In this document: positions 35,136 through 47,593 of the stretch, one piece after another | Layout of the letters: every line of letters starts with the position of its first letter | Numbering within the stretch: position 1 is the first letter of the stretch | Assembly (NCBI GenBank): GCA_023014335.1 | Contig: JAECYW010000027.1 | Coordinates: 62,001 to 126,000, forward strand | Reading direction: 5' to 3' | DNA length: 64,000 nt | From: Galerina marginata | Lineage: Eukaryota > Basidiomycota > Agaricomycetes > Agaricales > Galerinaceae | Notes under the pieces: generated by a model | What the model saw: only the letters and a program-made list of their open reading frames with translations | Databases searched by the model: none | Told to the model about the DNA's origin: nothing | Position numbers and translations under genes: made by a program

Positions 35136-38100
35136 ATGCCTTGTGTCTGGTATCAGATCAACCAGAGAAAGCAACCAGAAAATGCTGTGAAAATACAGGT
35201 GTGGTGGAGACGCGCGTTGGAGGTTAGGGCGGCGAAGAAGCCTCTCAGAAGGCTTTTTGAGGGCGATGTAACGGGTTTGACGGGGCTGAGGTGCCTTGTC
35301 TTGATTGGTGCGCACGATGATGTGCTTGGGACATGGGCCAGGGCGATGATACGGCTTGGACCTGGTGCGTTGAGACGATTTGGTACTTAAGTTCATTTAA
35401 TTTTACAGGAATATCAATAGAAGCAATTCTAGCTCAGGCCTTGGGGAAACATAGCCCAAGTTGGTTGGTGCTTATTCGGAAAGCATCTTTGCTGCTTTTT
35501 CTAGCTTTGGCCCACGAACCTGAGTAATGTTTTTATTTCGCGGTTCGCCTCGGTGTTGACTTTATTTTACATGCAGATCATCAAATGCGTCATCGTACCT
35601 GGACATTCTAATGGTTCTATTGTCGAATGAACACGCCGTAGCTGTGTCGGGCATTCAAGGAAGTGCCTTTTGCCAGGCCATCACAGAGTATCTCATGGAG
35701 AAACAGTTCTACCGTATTCTCAAAAAAGCAATGTCAAAATTAGTACTTTATATTAACCTCCCCCCCTTCGATTCCCCTTTCTGATTTGTTTTGTTTGCAG
35801 CCGATCGAGAACTCAACAAATTTACCGCTTTTCCTTAGCTTATGCACGTTGCCGCTGTCGACCTATCCAGAAAATTCACCTCAATTTAACAAAATATATG
35901 TCGCCATTTTCGTTTGTATTTTGAGCCTTCCATTGCTTCCAAATCGACTTTCACCGGACAACTCATCCACGTTCATCTCACGCTTTTTATTAGCCAACCT
36001 GGATAAACTCACCCCCTTGATTGGATCCATAAACGGTTATGCCTCACCAGATCTTGCGGCGAATGTATTTATGTTCATTTCCCCGCACTACAAATGGCTT
36101 TCCACTGCAGAATGGGCTTCCTATCTTGAGCTTTCGACAGTGTTGATCAATGGGTTCAATATTTACTCGTTGTATTCATCATCCCCATCTGAATCAGTTA
36201 GCAAGGCGGAATCTCAAACAAACCCTATCGACCGTCATTCAGACTTTAGTGATGGCGACACAGACTACGAGGATTTGGATCTAGAAAAAGATTCCGACTC
36301 TGACACTTGGGAAGTTAATCAACAAACCAAAAAATGGTTGGAGCAAATTCCCACCGCACCGCACATAACGGATTTGATCGCCCTCACACAGTCGCAAGCC
36401 AGCCTTTTGCCTCACTTAGTAGACTACCTGTTCACCGTAACGGCGACGTGGCCAAATTATCAAAAGGAAATCCAGAACATTGTCCTATCAAATGGTGGGC
36501 TGGTTAAAATTTTGTATCGGGAACTTGTAAGGCGGTCGCCATTGGGCCAGGAAGAGGATTCTATGAATGTTTACAGTGCGTTTTTAATTCAAATCTTTGC
36601 AGTTAAGCATTCATCGTCTTCCTGGTTTCAGAGGAAGCCCTTACGGCACACTGGCCCCCTATCATCTTTCTTGCCGACCTGTATTCCCAAGCACTTCAAA
36701 CCATGGATGACGACGAGTTTCTTGGTAACGCTCCGGGGAGTCAGACGTGCAACTTATTGACCCTGGAAGAGATGGCCTCCTTCAGCGCGCAACTGCTCAA
36801 TATTGTCTTTTTGCTGTATTGGCGGTACTCGGACTATTGTGACGAAAATAATATGCAATACATACATATTTCGTCGGACGTGTACTGCTCGTGGAGCTCG
36901 CTAAGGGAAAAATTACTGCGGTGCTTGTGGAGAATTTATACGAGAGAGTAAGTGCATCCCGTTCTTGTTTTGGCAAAGAATTTAATCATGTTTTGATTTA
37001 GTTGTAGGCGTCCATTCGTATTTCCGGGTCACTGGCTTCTGAGGTCACAACTCGATATGAACTCATTCATCGACGTCGCTGTGTATGTCTTTCAACATGT
37101 TCTTGTCTATTTCCTAACCTTCACTCACAACATGTACATCCAACAGTATTCAAGAACAAGGATCTCTCACCATTTTGCGAGAAGGACCTCTCATGACCTG
37201 CTACTGCAAAACACCAAGGGAAATTGACGAGCACCAATGGACATCCATGATAGAGCCGCGCGTCTCCATCCTTAAAAAAATTCCGTTTGCAATTCCATTT
37301 GAGGTACGCGTTTCCATCTTCCAGGACTTAATCGTAAACGATCGCGTGTCGCGCGACTCAATTGAGCCGCTCCATGTCTTGGGGTACGATCAAAGGTCGA
37401 GGGTGAAGATCCGTGGGGGCATGTTAGCCCGAGACGGATTTGATCGGCTTGCCGAAATTGATTTGAAGGCGCCTCTCGAGATAGTTATTATTGATCAATT
37501 TGGGCAGGAGGAGTAAGTAATTGATTTATTTTTCTGGTTTTAAAGACGGATTCGACAGACTCCCGGTGATTGTATTTAGGGAGGGAATTGATGGCAGCGG
37601 CCACTTCAAGGAATTCTTTACGCTGTTCTCCCAGCAAGTGCTTGAGCCTTATTCTGGTCTGTGGTCGAAGAATCAAATGGGCGAGTTGTATCCGACCTCG
37701 CGTGCGTATGCAACTGAAGGTTTGTCGTATGTATATCTTGCAGTCAAATTCTTACCGCTGTTCTCTTCTAGCCCACACCTTAGAGTGGTATTGGTTTGTC
37801 GGACGTATGATTGTAAAAGCAATCTATGAGGGCATTTTGATTGAGGTCACCTTCGCTTATTTCTTTCTGTCCAAGGTAAGGAATCGCCGCCAGCAAATGA
37901 CATCGCTGGGGTTTAAATTTACAATGGAGACTAGTGGCTAGGCAGGAGAAGCTACCTCGACGACCTCTTTTCACTGGATCCAGACCTTCATCGCCGCCTT
38001 ATATCGCTTAAACGCTCCACTGAAAATATTGAAGATCTCTCATTGTATTTTACTATTGCTACTGAAGGTGAGACCGTTTTTCGAATCGATTTATTAAGCT

Positions 38101-38937
38101 ATTAACTGCTAGTTTAATCTATTATAATCTGGCGTGACAAAAACGGTGGACCTCATCCCAAATGGCCGCGAAATTGCCGTCACCAGGGAAAACAGATTGC
38201 GCTATATCGACCTTGCAGCCCGTTACCGCCTGAATGCGCAGATCAAGCGGCAAAGTGAGGCGTTTCTCAGAGGGCTGTCCCAATTAATTCAGCCAAAATG
38301 GTTGAAGTACGTATTGCGATTTTCACCCCCTTTGCAATTGATGAATAACGGGCGGAAATGGACAGGATGTTTAATCAACGAGAGCTCCAGATCCTTATTG
38401 GTGGTGCCATTGTGCCAATCGACTTGGACGACCTCCGGCGTCATACAACTTACGGTGGGATTTATTACGACAGCCACGAGACGATAATCGCATTTTGGCG
38501 GGTGGGTCTTAAAAAAATTGTTTCTTAGCGCACCCTGAGTTCTGGACGTAATTATCGACTTAGGTTGTCAATTCTTTCCATCGATGGCAAAAACACAGTT
38601 TACTGCGATTTGTGACGAGCTGTAGTCGCCCACATGTACTGTGAGCGGTGCTTTACCCTGATATACGTTCTCGCAAATTTAATTCTACTTTAAACTCCAG
38701 AGGATTTAAAGAACTTGCTCCGAATTTCTCGATACGCGACGATGGATCGGATGAAAACCGGCTGCCTTCTTCTCGTACATGTGTTAATCTCCTCAAAGTG
38801 AGCGGGCCGTTCTATTTTCTCCCTTTGATGACGCGCGCTTTCTTGGGTCTTAGCTTCCTACGTATAAAAGCGAACGTCAACTACGTGAAATGCTACTGGA
38901 AGCTATTACTTCAAGAGCTGGGTTTGATTCGTCTTGA
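35136..38937 (+). CDS. HUL5: HECT E3 ubiquitin ligase, HUL5/UBE3C type (one bad splice junction)
   Basis: About fifteen exons encode roughly 990 residues, close to the usual family length. The N-terminal IQ-like segment ENAVKIQVWWRRALE leads to FEGDVTGLTGLRCLVLIG, a hallmark of UBE3C/Hul5. The middle is helical. The HECT domain begins around IDQFGQEE (37512) and runs through GRMIVKAIYEGILIEV, WLGRRSYLDDLFSLDP, TKTVDLIPNG, NQRELQILIGG and DLDDLRRHTTYGG. The catalytic Cys (38780-38782) lies in S-R-T-C-V-N-L-L-K, and the end is RAGFDSS. Hul5 adds ubiquitin to proteasome-bound and misfolded proteins. All junctions I solved are GT-AG and in phase except one. After the donor at 38068 no AG gives an open frame into the exon starting near 38129, and a TAA (38125) blocks read-through. 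The true start is uncertain because the first codons at 35136 do not match the family. Confidence 0.85.
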
Positions 38938-40760
38938 ACAGCAATAAACTTGTGAGTTATAGTGCATAGAATTTCTTTTTCTCTCCGTTAAATAATTTAC
39001 GTTCTTGTCATTATTTTGAAAGGAACCGCATTGTACCTGATTCATATTTTTCCCAGTCAAGTAAGGTCCTTAGTATGTCGAGTGGAATGTAGCTGGTGTA
39101 GTAAAGTACCCTGTGCCGAGTTGCTTGCTTCTTGCTACTACATGCGACGTGATAGCATACTGCTCGACGCGCTTCCAAGCTTCCTGGTATTCTAGAGTGT
39201 GCGGGTTTGCATGTAATGACTCACGAGGTCGTTATATTGATATATTCGTACAGAGGTTTGAACGTCCATACACATCATCTTCGTTTTATCAAGGCCTTCT
39301 GTTTCTAGCTGGAAATACCTTTCTCCAGCGAACTGTATTTCCCGTCAAGTTTAGAGATTGATCGAATGTGGGTAGGCCATAGTACTATGACCTAGACGAA
39401 GATTCTATGGTGCAATGATTGGTTCAGGCTCTAACTTAGGAGCTCTAGACCAGATCAACGATATACCGGTAAAGAGTCGTTGAACTTTAACGACTGATAT
39501 CCCAATGATATGGGATTCAGTGCGTGTCAACTTGAAAGTGTCGAGCAGGCAGGCTGATGATATCTGTCCTGAATGAAACCTGATGTATTCATGCAATCAC
39601 GGTAGGAGGCAGGAATATTTTTGGATGATCTCCGTTTTCCAAATCGGAAATCAGCATAGATGGATTCCCACCGAGGAGTATAAGATTCGTCTACCCTCTT
39701 ACTTAGCTGATCGTCATTGCAGATAATTTTTTGCCTCAGTTACCTTAGCTATTTTCTTGTTACGGCTACCGTTCATTAAAGACATCCAACAACCTTTTTC
39801 ACGCCATATGGGCTTCCGCCGAGTATGATTCAGACTCACAACTTGGTGGAGAAAAAACGCTTCGTGCATTCCTCCGAGTCTTCGCGTCCCGAAACGATTC
39901 TCTGTCGAACGAACAAGCAAAAGGAACGCAAACAAACCGGGAAGCTATTTCTATCCATCCTCCCCACCGACACCCCCACCCCCACCCGTACCCGTCCCCC
40001 ACCCCCTGCACTACCGTTCCAGATCCTTCCCTGACGCCCCCTCCCTCACCGCCTCAGAGGCATGACACTTCCTCAATGATCTCGACTTATGTAACTATGG
40101 CTTCTAATCACAGGTTAGAGCGTCGACACGCGTACTGCCATTGTTGGTTCATACAGCAGCTATTTCAAGCTATCTCTGCTTTTGATTTGACCCTAGATCT
40201 ACTCTAGAAAGGTCGGGGTGTCTTGATCTGCGGCTATAGAGCCGCTGATTACTTTGGCTTTCAGAAGCTAGGTAGTTAGTAAGGTTCGGGCGGGTTGGGG
40301 GTTTACGAGCTCCAGATTGATCTGACTTCCACGAAAATATGGACAATGTTTAAACATCAAGATACTAGGTATATGTTTCGTTCAAGTGACCACTGCTTTC
40401 AGTCCCTTTCATCACATTCTGTTGCGCTCATGGTAGTGTTCTATTACATCGAATTCATTTATTACTGGGTTAAACTTGAATATTGAATGCTCATAATCTA
40501 AATTTCACCGTATCCTACATGACTACCATTCGATTAAGATATGGTACCATTTCCTTTCGCGTTATTCCTAAATCTGACGACTTTGGACTTCTTCCAGTAG
40601 CATAACATCAATCCCAACTCCTCTATTAAGTAGCAATGAAGTCGCTGAACGGAGAAGTAGAAAACGGATGAAAAGGTCGATGGTGCTCTTGATGGTGCTA
40701 CGAGGGATGTTGAACATTGCGTAGGAGGAGTACTAAATAATATATAATATAAATTATATC
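38938..40760. other. Intergenic, no gene seen
   Basis: About 1.8 kb with only short frames. A CCCACCCC-rich patch near 39960-40030 is low complexity. Nothing is recognisable. Confidence 0.45.
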
Positions 40761-41510
40761 GTGTTGTTTGAAATAGCCAAATCGTCAAACGTGCTGCATT
40801 TGGGAAGAGAGTCGCGTCGCGTCAACGTTCATTTCAATCACGTGCCTGTTGGGATCAACTTTCCCGCCGTTCCCGCGCTCACCAGCCGACATCCACTCTT
40901 CCTTCCCTGCCTATCTCCTCCGCGTACAGCTCTCTTTCGATCATCTACAGCATACCGAACTCACTTATGGCCTCTATCGTCTTGGGATCCTCTACGCCTT
41001 GAAGATCCCGACGACTCATACGACGCCGCTTGTCTTTCTCGCGTGCCGTCTCTCTTCCAGGTTATCGCTCCTCATGAGCTCTTGGATGTCATAATGCAGG
41101 TTCTAGGTGAGCAAAAACGGTCTATGGCATAAACCACTTACTGATCCTCTCCAAGAACGAGGCTCGAATCATGATGAGCTACTTTTCTGGCCTGCGAATC
41201 TTCCGTCCTCGCAAGACCCACGAACGCGCCAATCTCGCTGCTTGCAACGCCATTGGGTCGACATACGAGCTAGTGGAGGTATGAGGCAACTATGTACGTG
41301 CCTCCTAGCTCGTTTCTTCCTCCAAATTCGGAGCTGAAAACGATTCGTTGGTCTGTAGCTCGCCCACGAACGCGCCAGTCTCGTATCGTCGTTGAAATCG
41401 CAGCATCGCAGTACTGGTTTTCAGCGGAAGAACGAGGCGACCGAGTACGTACATCTTAGTTCGTTGATTCATCTGTAGTCGAAGCTGAACGGTTTTCGTT
41501 CTAAAGCTTG
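40760..41510. repeat. Decayed repeat family H (second cluster)
   Basis: Shares CTTGAAGATCCCGACGAC (about 40997), the CAAGACCCACGAACGCG block (about 41212), and the CGAAGCTGAACGGTTTTCG stretch (about 41479) with 33000-33470. A third related block occurs at 41355-41450, so part of the unit is tandemly repeated. The frames 40761-41132 and 40849-41094 look partly coding (VIAPHELLDVIMQVL resembles an F-box helix). No complete gene can be built. Confidence 0.45.
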
Positions 41511-44500
41511 TTGTTAGCGCTCCCAGATCCGCCCCCCAAAATCTCGCCCAGGCACAAACTCGAAAGCACGACGCCCGCCGCCGGTTCTGGGTATCGGGTC
41601 GGTGCTGCTGGAGAAGCCGCTGTTCTGGGCATGTCTTCTTTACGGTGGCGGGTGTATGGAATTGGAGGGACGGTGGGGAGGCAGAGGGACGGGTCCTTCC
41701 CATCCATTCACCATCATGAACCATCGCCCGCCCACCTGCTCCTGGGCTATGTCATCGCAGCCCCCATCGCCCCCCCAGCCGCCTCCACCTCAAGCATGCA
41801 TGCTCAACGTTGAACCCCATACCGTCCATCCAGCCACGAAAACCAAACCCTACAGCACGCCCCAAGGCTCGCACGGATCGTACCATCCTCCCTAACGGAG
41901 TTGCTCCCGCTCCTCTGGCATCGTCACAGCCCTCCCCTCCCCGCTGCTGCTACCCCTCCTGTCCTCTCTCTCCCAGCTCTGCTTACGTCCTGCCCCTTCC
42001 CGCCCTGGCGCGCCGCGTGCTACTGCCATCGCCACTACCTGCTTCCCTCCCCCCCCCGCCGCCCAGCGAGGGGGCTGTCCAGCGATCGGACTCAAAGCCC
42101 GTTTCAACTGTCCCGTCCACGAGAACGTAGCAGGCGCAGCCCCGGTGACCGGTGACCACCATCGTCGGCCCTCCTCGACGCCACGACTACATAGAGCAAA
42201 CTCAAACGAATCTAGTTCCGTGGTTGTCGTCGTAGCCCATGCTGCTGCTGCTGCACCAGTCTTCGTCAGCCATGGTTCATCCGACCGGCATGGCGCCGCA
42301 GTGCCTCGTCGTCGTCATCGCCGGTCCTCTTCTACCTTCAAGGCCAATTTCTCACCACTGCCGCACCGATCCTCCTGCCTACGGCCTCCGTCATTCAGCT
42401 GTGTTGCCCATGTAGCCGTGCTGCAGTGTTTTATAGTCGTCGCTGATGGAAGGGATGTATACGTAGGAAGAGTTGTCGTCATCTTGGCTGGTGCTGGTGT
42501 ATGAAGGGACGGAGGGGCAGAGAGGATGTGCGATGGGGCGGGGAGGGGAGGGGTGTTGAGCTGCTGCTGCTGCTGCGGCTAAGACGCTGGTACGGAGGCT
42601 AGTACTGGCACTGGTGCCCTCGACGAGCGGGCGGGTTCGCTACTAGGAGGACGAAGAAGAAGAGGAGCAGCGCCGTACCCGTCGTCTCGGAGGCATACGG
42701 ATGCGGATGCCAATGCGAAAAGTCAATGAAGGACATCAGCCGACGCGACGTGCGGGTTTGCGAGCCATCGATGTAGCCCCATCCGCAGCCTCAATCGTGC
42801 TCGCTCACTGCACCTCGGTTGTGCTGTCGTGCTGTCCATGGAATCCAGTCGCGCCGCAGGACCTCGTCTTCGTCGCTGATGGAGGGGATACCTGCGTAAG
42901 ATGAGTTCAAGTCGTGTTGGCGGTGCGGGTGTATGATTCTGAAGGGGCGGAGGGGAAGTAGGGAAGTGTGATGGGGTGGGGCGGGGCGGGGTGGGGTGGG
43001 GGAAGCTGGTGCGGCTATGGCACTGCGACTGGGGCTGGCGTAGGGGCTGGTGCCGTTCTATCGGTTGGCAGGCGGGCATGAGAGGGGGGGAAGGAACCCT
43101 CCTTATACCAACCTCGATGTCCGCGGGTGTGTAGCAGGCGCAGGAGTCTAATGCTGGGCCTATCGGTATCAGCGTCACCACTGCCGCAGTCATTCTCCCT
43201 TCCTCCCTGCCCATACCTCATCCCTGCTGCCATGTATGTGGCCATCCATCCGCGCCCGCTGATGAAGGTACTGCTCCTTATGACGGCTTCGGCGCGTTGA
43301 CGGTGTATGAGGGCGAGGGGGATAACGAGCGGAGGGGGCGGAGGAGAACGGAGTACAATGAGATGGGGCAGAGGCAGAGGAGGTGCGATTGGGAGGGGGC
43401 GGGGCGGGGGAAGCTGGTGCGCCTGAGGCAATGCGGCTGGGTTTGGTACCGTCGACGGGCGGACTCGCTACGGATGGGGAAGTAGAGGGCAGGACAGAGG
43501 GGGGGGATGGGCGGAGAGGCGCGAGAGGAAAGGACGGGACGGGGTGGGTAGCTGGTGCTGCTGTACTCACGCTCGCACTGCTTGCAGGCGCGCGCGCAAG
43601 CCAGGGAGGAGGAAGCGAATGAGGGGGCTGTCGTTTAACGAATACGACGTCGACGCATACAGTCACCCCAGATGATGGCGTCTGCACCAGGAGGGCCTAC
43701 TGTTTGACTGTTCAAGCCGCCGTCATCGCAGCCAGCCGTACCCATCCTCCCTCCCGTTACCTCAACCATGCAGCTGGCATGTCCTCGGTCCTCCTCTCTC
43801 AACCCCTCACCGCTGCGCAGCCCATCTCCCGAGCTATCGTCCGCCCACCTGCTCCCGGGCGATGTCATCGCAGCCCCCATCGCTACCGCCCTCAGCCGCC
43901 TCCACCTCAAGCATGCATGCTCAACATTCAACCCCATACCGTCCATCCAGCCACGAAAACCAAACCCTACAGCACGCCCCAAGGCTCGCACGAATCGTAC
44001 CGTCCTCGCTAGCGGAGTTTCTCCCGCTCGTTTGTCAACGTTGCAGCCCTCTCCGCTGCCTCACCCTCCTGTCCTCACCCCTCCCAGCCCTGCTCGCATC
44101 TTACCCGCCCCCACCCCAACCTAGGCGTGCTCCCTCTCATGCTGCCATCCAGTCGCAAAAACCACACCCACAAGCAAACTCCAAACCTCCAAGTTTAGTT
44201 TCCCGCCCGTCTACCCAAGATGTGGTCATCGCCACCACCTGTCTGTCGTGGTCGCAGCCATTCCTGCTGCTTCCCCCCGTCCTCCTACCCCTGCTCGCGT
44301 CCTGCCCGTTCCCGCTGGCGCACTGCATGCTGCTAATCCACAGCCACTCCCCGACACCTAAAGCAAAGCAAGCCCGCGCGGGTCGCAGGACCGCCGCTGG
44401 CCGTGTGGTATTGTCATAAGCACGGGCATGAGCTCCTGGAGCAGCCACGGAGGGAGAGTATTCGTTATGTTCGCGGGTCAGGAACAGCTTGCGAACAGCT

Positions 44501-44554
44501 TGCGGGCCGCATCAGCGTTGACTTCACCGCATCCACGTCTACAATGCCCTGCCC

Positions 44555-44590
<36 letters not shown>

Positions 44591-44940
44591 TGGAACGTCG
44601 TCCCGTTGTTCTGCAGTACCGCAGCGATAGTCACCGCCACTACCTGTCCAGTGTCTGCCGTCGCTGCTAAACTTCCTTCTTTCTGGCCTCTGAGCCCAGC
44701 GCGCCACACTCTTCATACATTCGCCGCTGGTCTGGGGCCTCAGCTGCGGGAGAGTTCGTCTGGCGCATAGAGGAACAGTGCGGCGGAGGGGCGGGGCAAT
44801 GGGACGGGGTGGGGCGTGGGTGGGGAAAGCTGCTGGTGATGGAGGTGCTGGCGCTGCTTGTACTGCAGGCAGTCGGGCGGGTTCACGAGCGGACCATCGT
44901 GGAGGAAGAATCGATGGCGGTTCAACGAGGACACATACGA
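41510..44940. repeat. GC-rich low-complexity region with direct duplication
   Basis: The sequence is dominated by C-rich and G-rich runs, so all frames give proline-, alanine- or arginine-rich open stretches without meaning. A block of about 210 bp at 41725-41935 is repeated almost exactly at 43843-44055. The shared word CAAGCATGCATGCTCAAC marks both copies. Runs such as GGGGCGGGGCGGGG (about 42978) are possible G-quadruplex sequences. GCTGCTGCTGCTGC repeats occur near 42242 and 42560. Confidence 0.6.
44556..44590 (+). repeat. Poly-C tract, 35 bp
   Basis: Uninterrupted run of 35 cytosines. The length may be affected by replication slippage or sequencing error. Confidence 0.9.
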
Positions 44941-44944
44941 TGAT

Positions 44945-46700
44945 CTCCCAGCTCCCCCTCTCGACGGCAGGATTTGCTCTCTGCTCTCCGTTTTCTGTAC
45001 CAGTCACGACTTTTACTCATCTACACTTGTCGTGTCTTACGCTGTTAATTAGCGACCTAGCTGGAGGGAAAAGGGGAGAGCACAGGGACAAGGGCAATGC
45101 CAGATATGAATATGGGTACGAATCGAATATGTCGATCAATGTATACTTTTTACTTACATTTCCCAAGGACCGGGCTTTTATTGTTTTATGCAATGAGCCA
45201 CCTTTCTTTCGAGTTTGCGGTCCTTCTTTCCTTACGAGACCAATGAATGCATCAACTTTGTATGGCTATTGGGACTGCGGCGATGACCTTTAGTGGAAGA
45301 ACGATGCATCGCTCATTACGCGCATTCTGGAGGCCCCCCCCCCCCCCCCCCCCGGGACTTCTCCTTTGAGCCCCTACTGTGCATACCTGTCCCCCATACC
45401 ACGATGCTTGATGGTGCCGTCAATTTGCCTTCTAACTGCAAGTCTCGAGCTGGCTCTACGCCGTCTGCTCGCGACTGGTCATCGCCCCCACCTGCCCCTT
45501 GACATGTCTCCCCACCGGGGGAGGGTGCATGATTTCCTAATTCTCTGCTCCAAATCTAGTTTTCCTCCTCTTCCTGCGTCGTATTCTCTTTTCCTCTGTC
45601 GGTCTGGGCTACTGGAACAGCAGCCGCGAGAGGATTTTCGTCACTCGCGGGTCGGGCGTGTAGGACAGTGCGACGGAGAGGAGGAGAGATGGGCCAGAGC
45701 TGGGCGAGTAGCTGCTGGCGGGCGGGCGTGGTTTCGAGCTTGCTATGATCAGGGATGAAGAGGATAGGGCTTCGATGAGGATGCATACAGATACGAGTAC
45801 CATGACGCCCCCGTCTCCCCGCTCGACCACAGTCTCACCCCTCAGCTCTCCGTTCTCCATACCAGTCTTGACCTTCCCACAGTCGCATCCTATAGATTCG
45901 AGTATGCCGACAACATTCAACAAACTCACGAAAAATCCATGTATAAGCTTACTACATGGACTGCGTACGCCCTAATCTTCGTCATTGGAATCTACACTAA
46001 TAAAAAGCTCATCCCAGCCCTTAGGATCCTCGTCTTCCCAGTCCGGATCGCCAACGTCGTCTATAACTTACTCCAACTCATTCTCCTGGATCAACGAAGG
46101 TCGCGGTTCACGAAATATCAGATCTTTGCGGAGCAGGCATGTCAATTCATTTTTTTTCCTGTGCCTGGATGTGCGCCTTCAGTTTGCGACTCGACGTAGC
46201 CAATTAACCCTCTCGAGCGCGGTGTCAGCTCCTGTCTTCTGTCTCTCGTCTTTCATATCTCTGCCCCAAACTCACATTCGCCCCATCCGCGTCTACACCT
46301 ACTTCCACGCCCGGCCCGCGCCTCTTATCAATGATCCGGCTGAAGACATACCTTTTAACGCTTCAAGCTTCAGCTCCATGGCGCTCGAATTACAGTTTCC
46401 CGCCCCATCTTTTGCTCTTTCCTCCTACTTCAATTTAGTGTCGGCGCCAACCCCAGGCCGGATAGTCTTGCTCGCGCTGTTGATTAGCGGCCTGGATTGA
46501 GGAAAGGGGAGGAAATTCAGGGACGAGCACAACGACGGATATGAATACGGGTACAAATCGAATACGTCGATCAATATTTATTTTTTTACTAACATTTCCC
46601 AACGACCAGGCTATATCTTTTGAACGGCCACCTTTCCTTCGGGTTTGAGGTCCTTCTTTCCTTACGAGACGGCCAAGTACTCGTATGTGCTTCTTCGTTC
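44945..46700. repeat. Direct repeats 44945-45270 and 46390-46690
   Basis: The two blocks share TCGATCAATRTWTAYTTTT, ACATTTCCCAA, and GTCCTTCTTTCCTTACGAGAC in the same order. Between them, 45480-45960 is G/C-rich low-complexity sequence like the preceding region. No gene is supported. Confidence 0.55.
45334..45353 (+). repeat. Poly-C tract, 20 bp
   Basis: Second uninterrupted cytosine run (20), followed directly by GGG. It lies inside the first direct-repeat neighbourhood. Confidence 0.9.
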
Positions 46701-47593
46701 GGTTATTCCTTCCTATGAAGTCGAGCTGAACGCAGCTTGTCGTTCTGCAGCTCGTGCTGGCGGTACATCGGTCATTACGGGCATTCTGTTTCTTAGAGGT
46801 TTTTATGCACAATAAACTCATTGGGTATAGCTTAAATGTGAATCCTACTGTAGAGTCAAACGGAGAAAGTGGGATGAAGAACACGAAAATTTCATCGGAC
46901 ACCTTCTCTAATGTGCCTGAGTAACATTTGAAGCCGAAACTGGGTCGTTTGCAGTACTAAAAAAAAGTAGGGTCGAGTACATGCCACGCGCCGCGTTGGC
47001 CCGCATAGCCAGTTGCCTGACATGAGGTTCTCACAGCCTCATCACGGCCTAATTTTGGGTCTCGATAGGCCTTCAAAAAAACTCTGACTAGCAACCATGA
47101 ACATACTCTATCTGCACTCTGAAGCAGCTGTGCCAGCTAGAGTACACCTCTCGTCATGAGGAACCAAAATTCTGGACTGGCTAGGCAGTAAAATGTGCAA
47201 TCCTCAGGAATAACCTTCAACGGAGATTCCGAGCACAGGAATGATGAAAGATGTCAAATACACTGCAATATGTGGCTGTCCGACGGCAACCAATCTTTCC
47301 GCTATAAGATGAAGTGTTTGGAAATGGTACATGGGTGCAGTTCATCCTCTCGTACTTGTTATTTACTTCAAATCCGAAAGTTCGTCGACATACCTTCTTG
47401 GTGAAGATGGAACAGTCAAAGCAATCTCATAACCCATTCCGTTCTAAGGCACCTTTCAATTCATCAAGAGACCAAGAAACGAGCAACTCTGTGCGTCCTT
47501 CTGTACACTTTCTCTGAAACTTGTTAGAGCTGATAGTCGCACTATCAGTCAAAGATATGGAACTGTGGAGATCCATATATCTATCCAATCCCG
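46701..47593. other. Upstream region of the DUF6535 gene
   Basis: Contains one more short family H fragment (GTCGAGCTGAACGCAGC near 46721). Short overlapping frames at 47195-47517 have no recognised product. Confidence 0.4.

Noticed and set aside
41508..44450. Many long frames in all six phases
   Set aside because: GC-rich low-complexity DNA has few stop codons; the products are proline/alanine/arginine-rich and not conserved.
44403..44670. Plus-strand frames with a long proline run
   Set aside because: The proline run is only the translated 35-bp poly-C tract; no other coding evidence.
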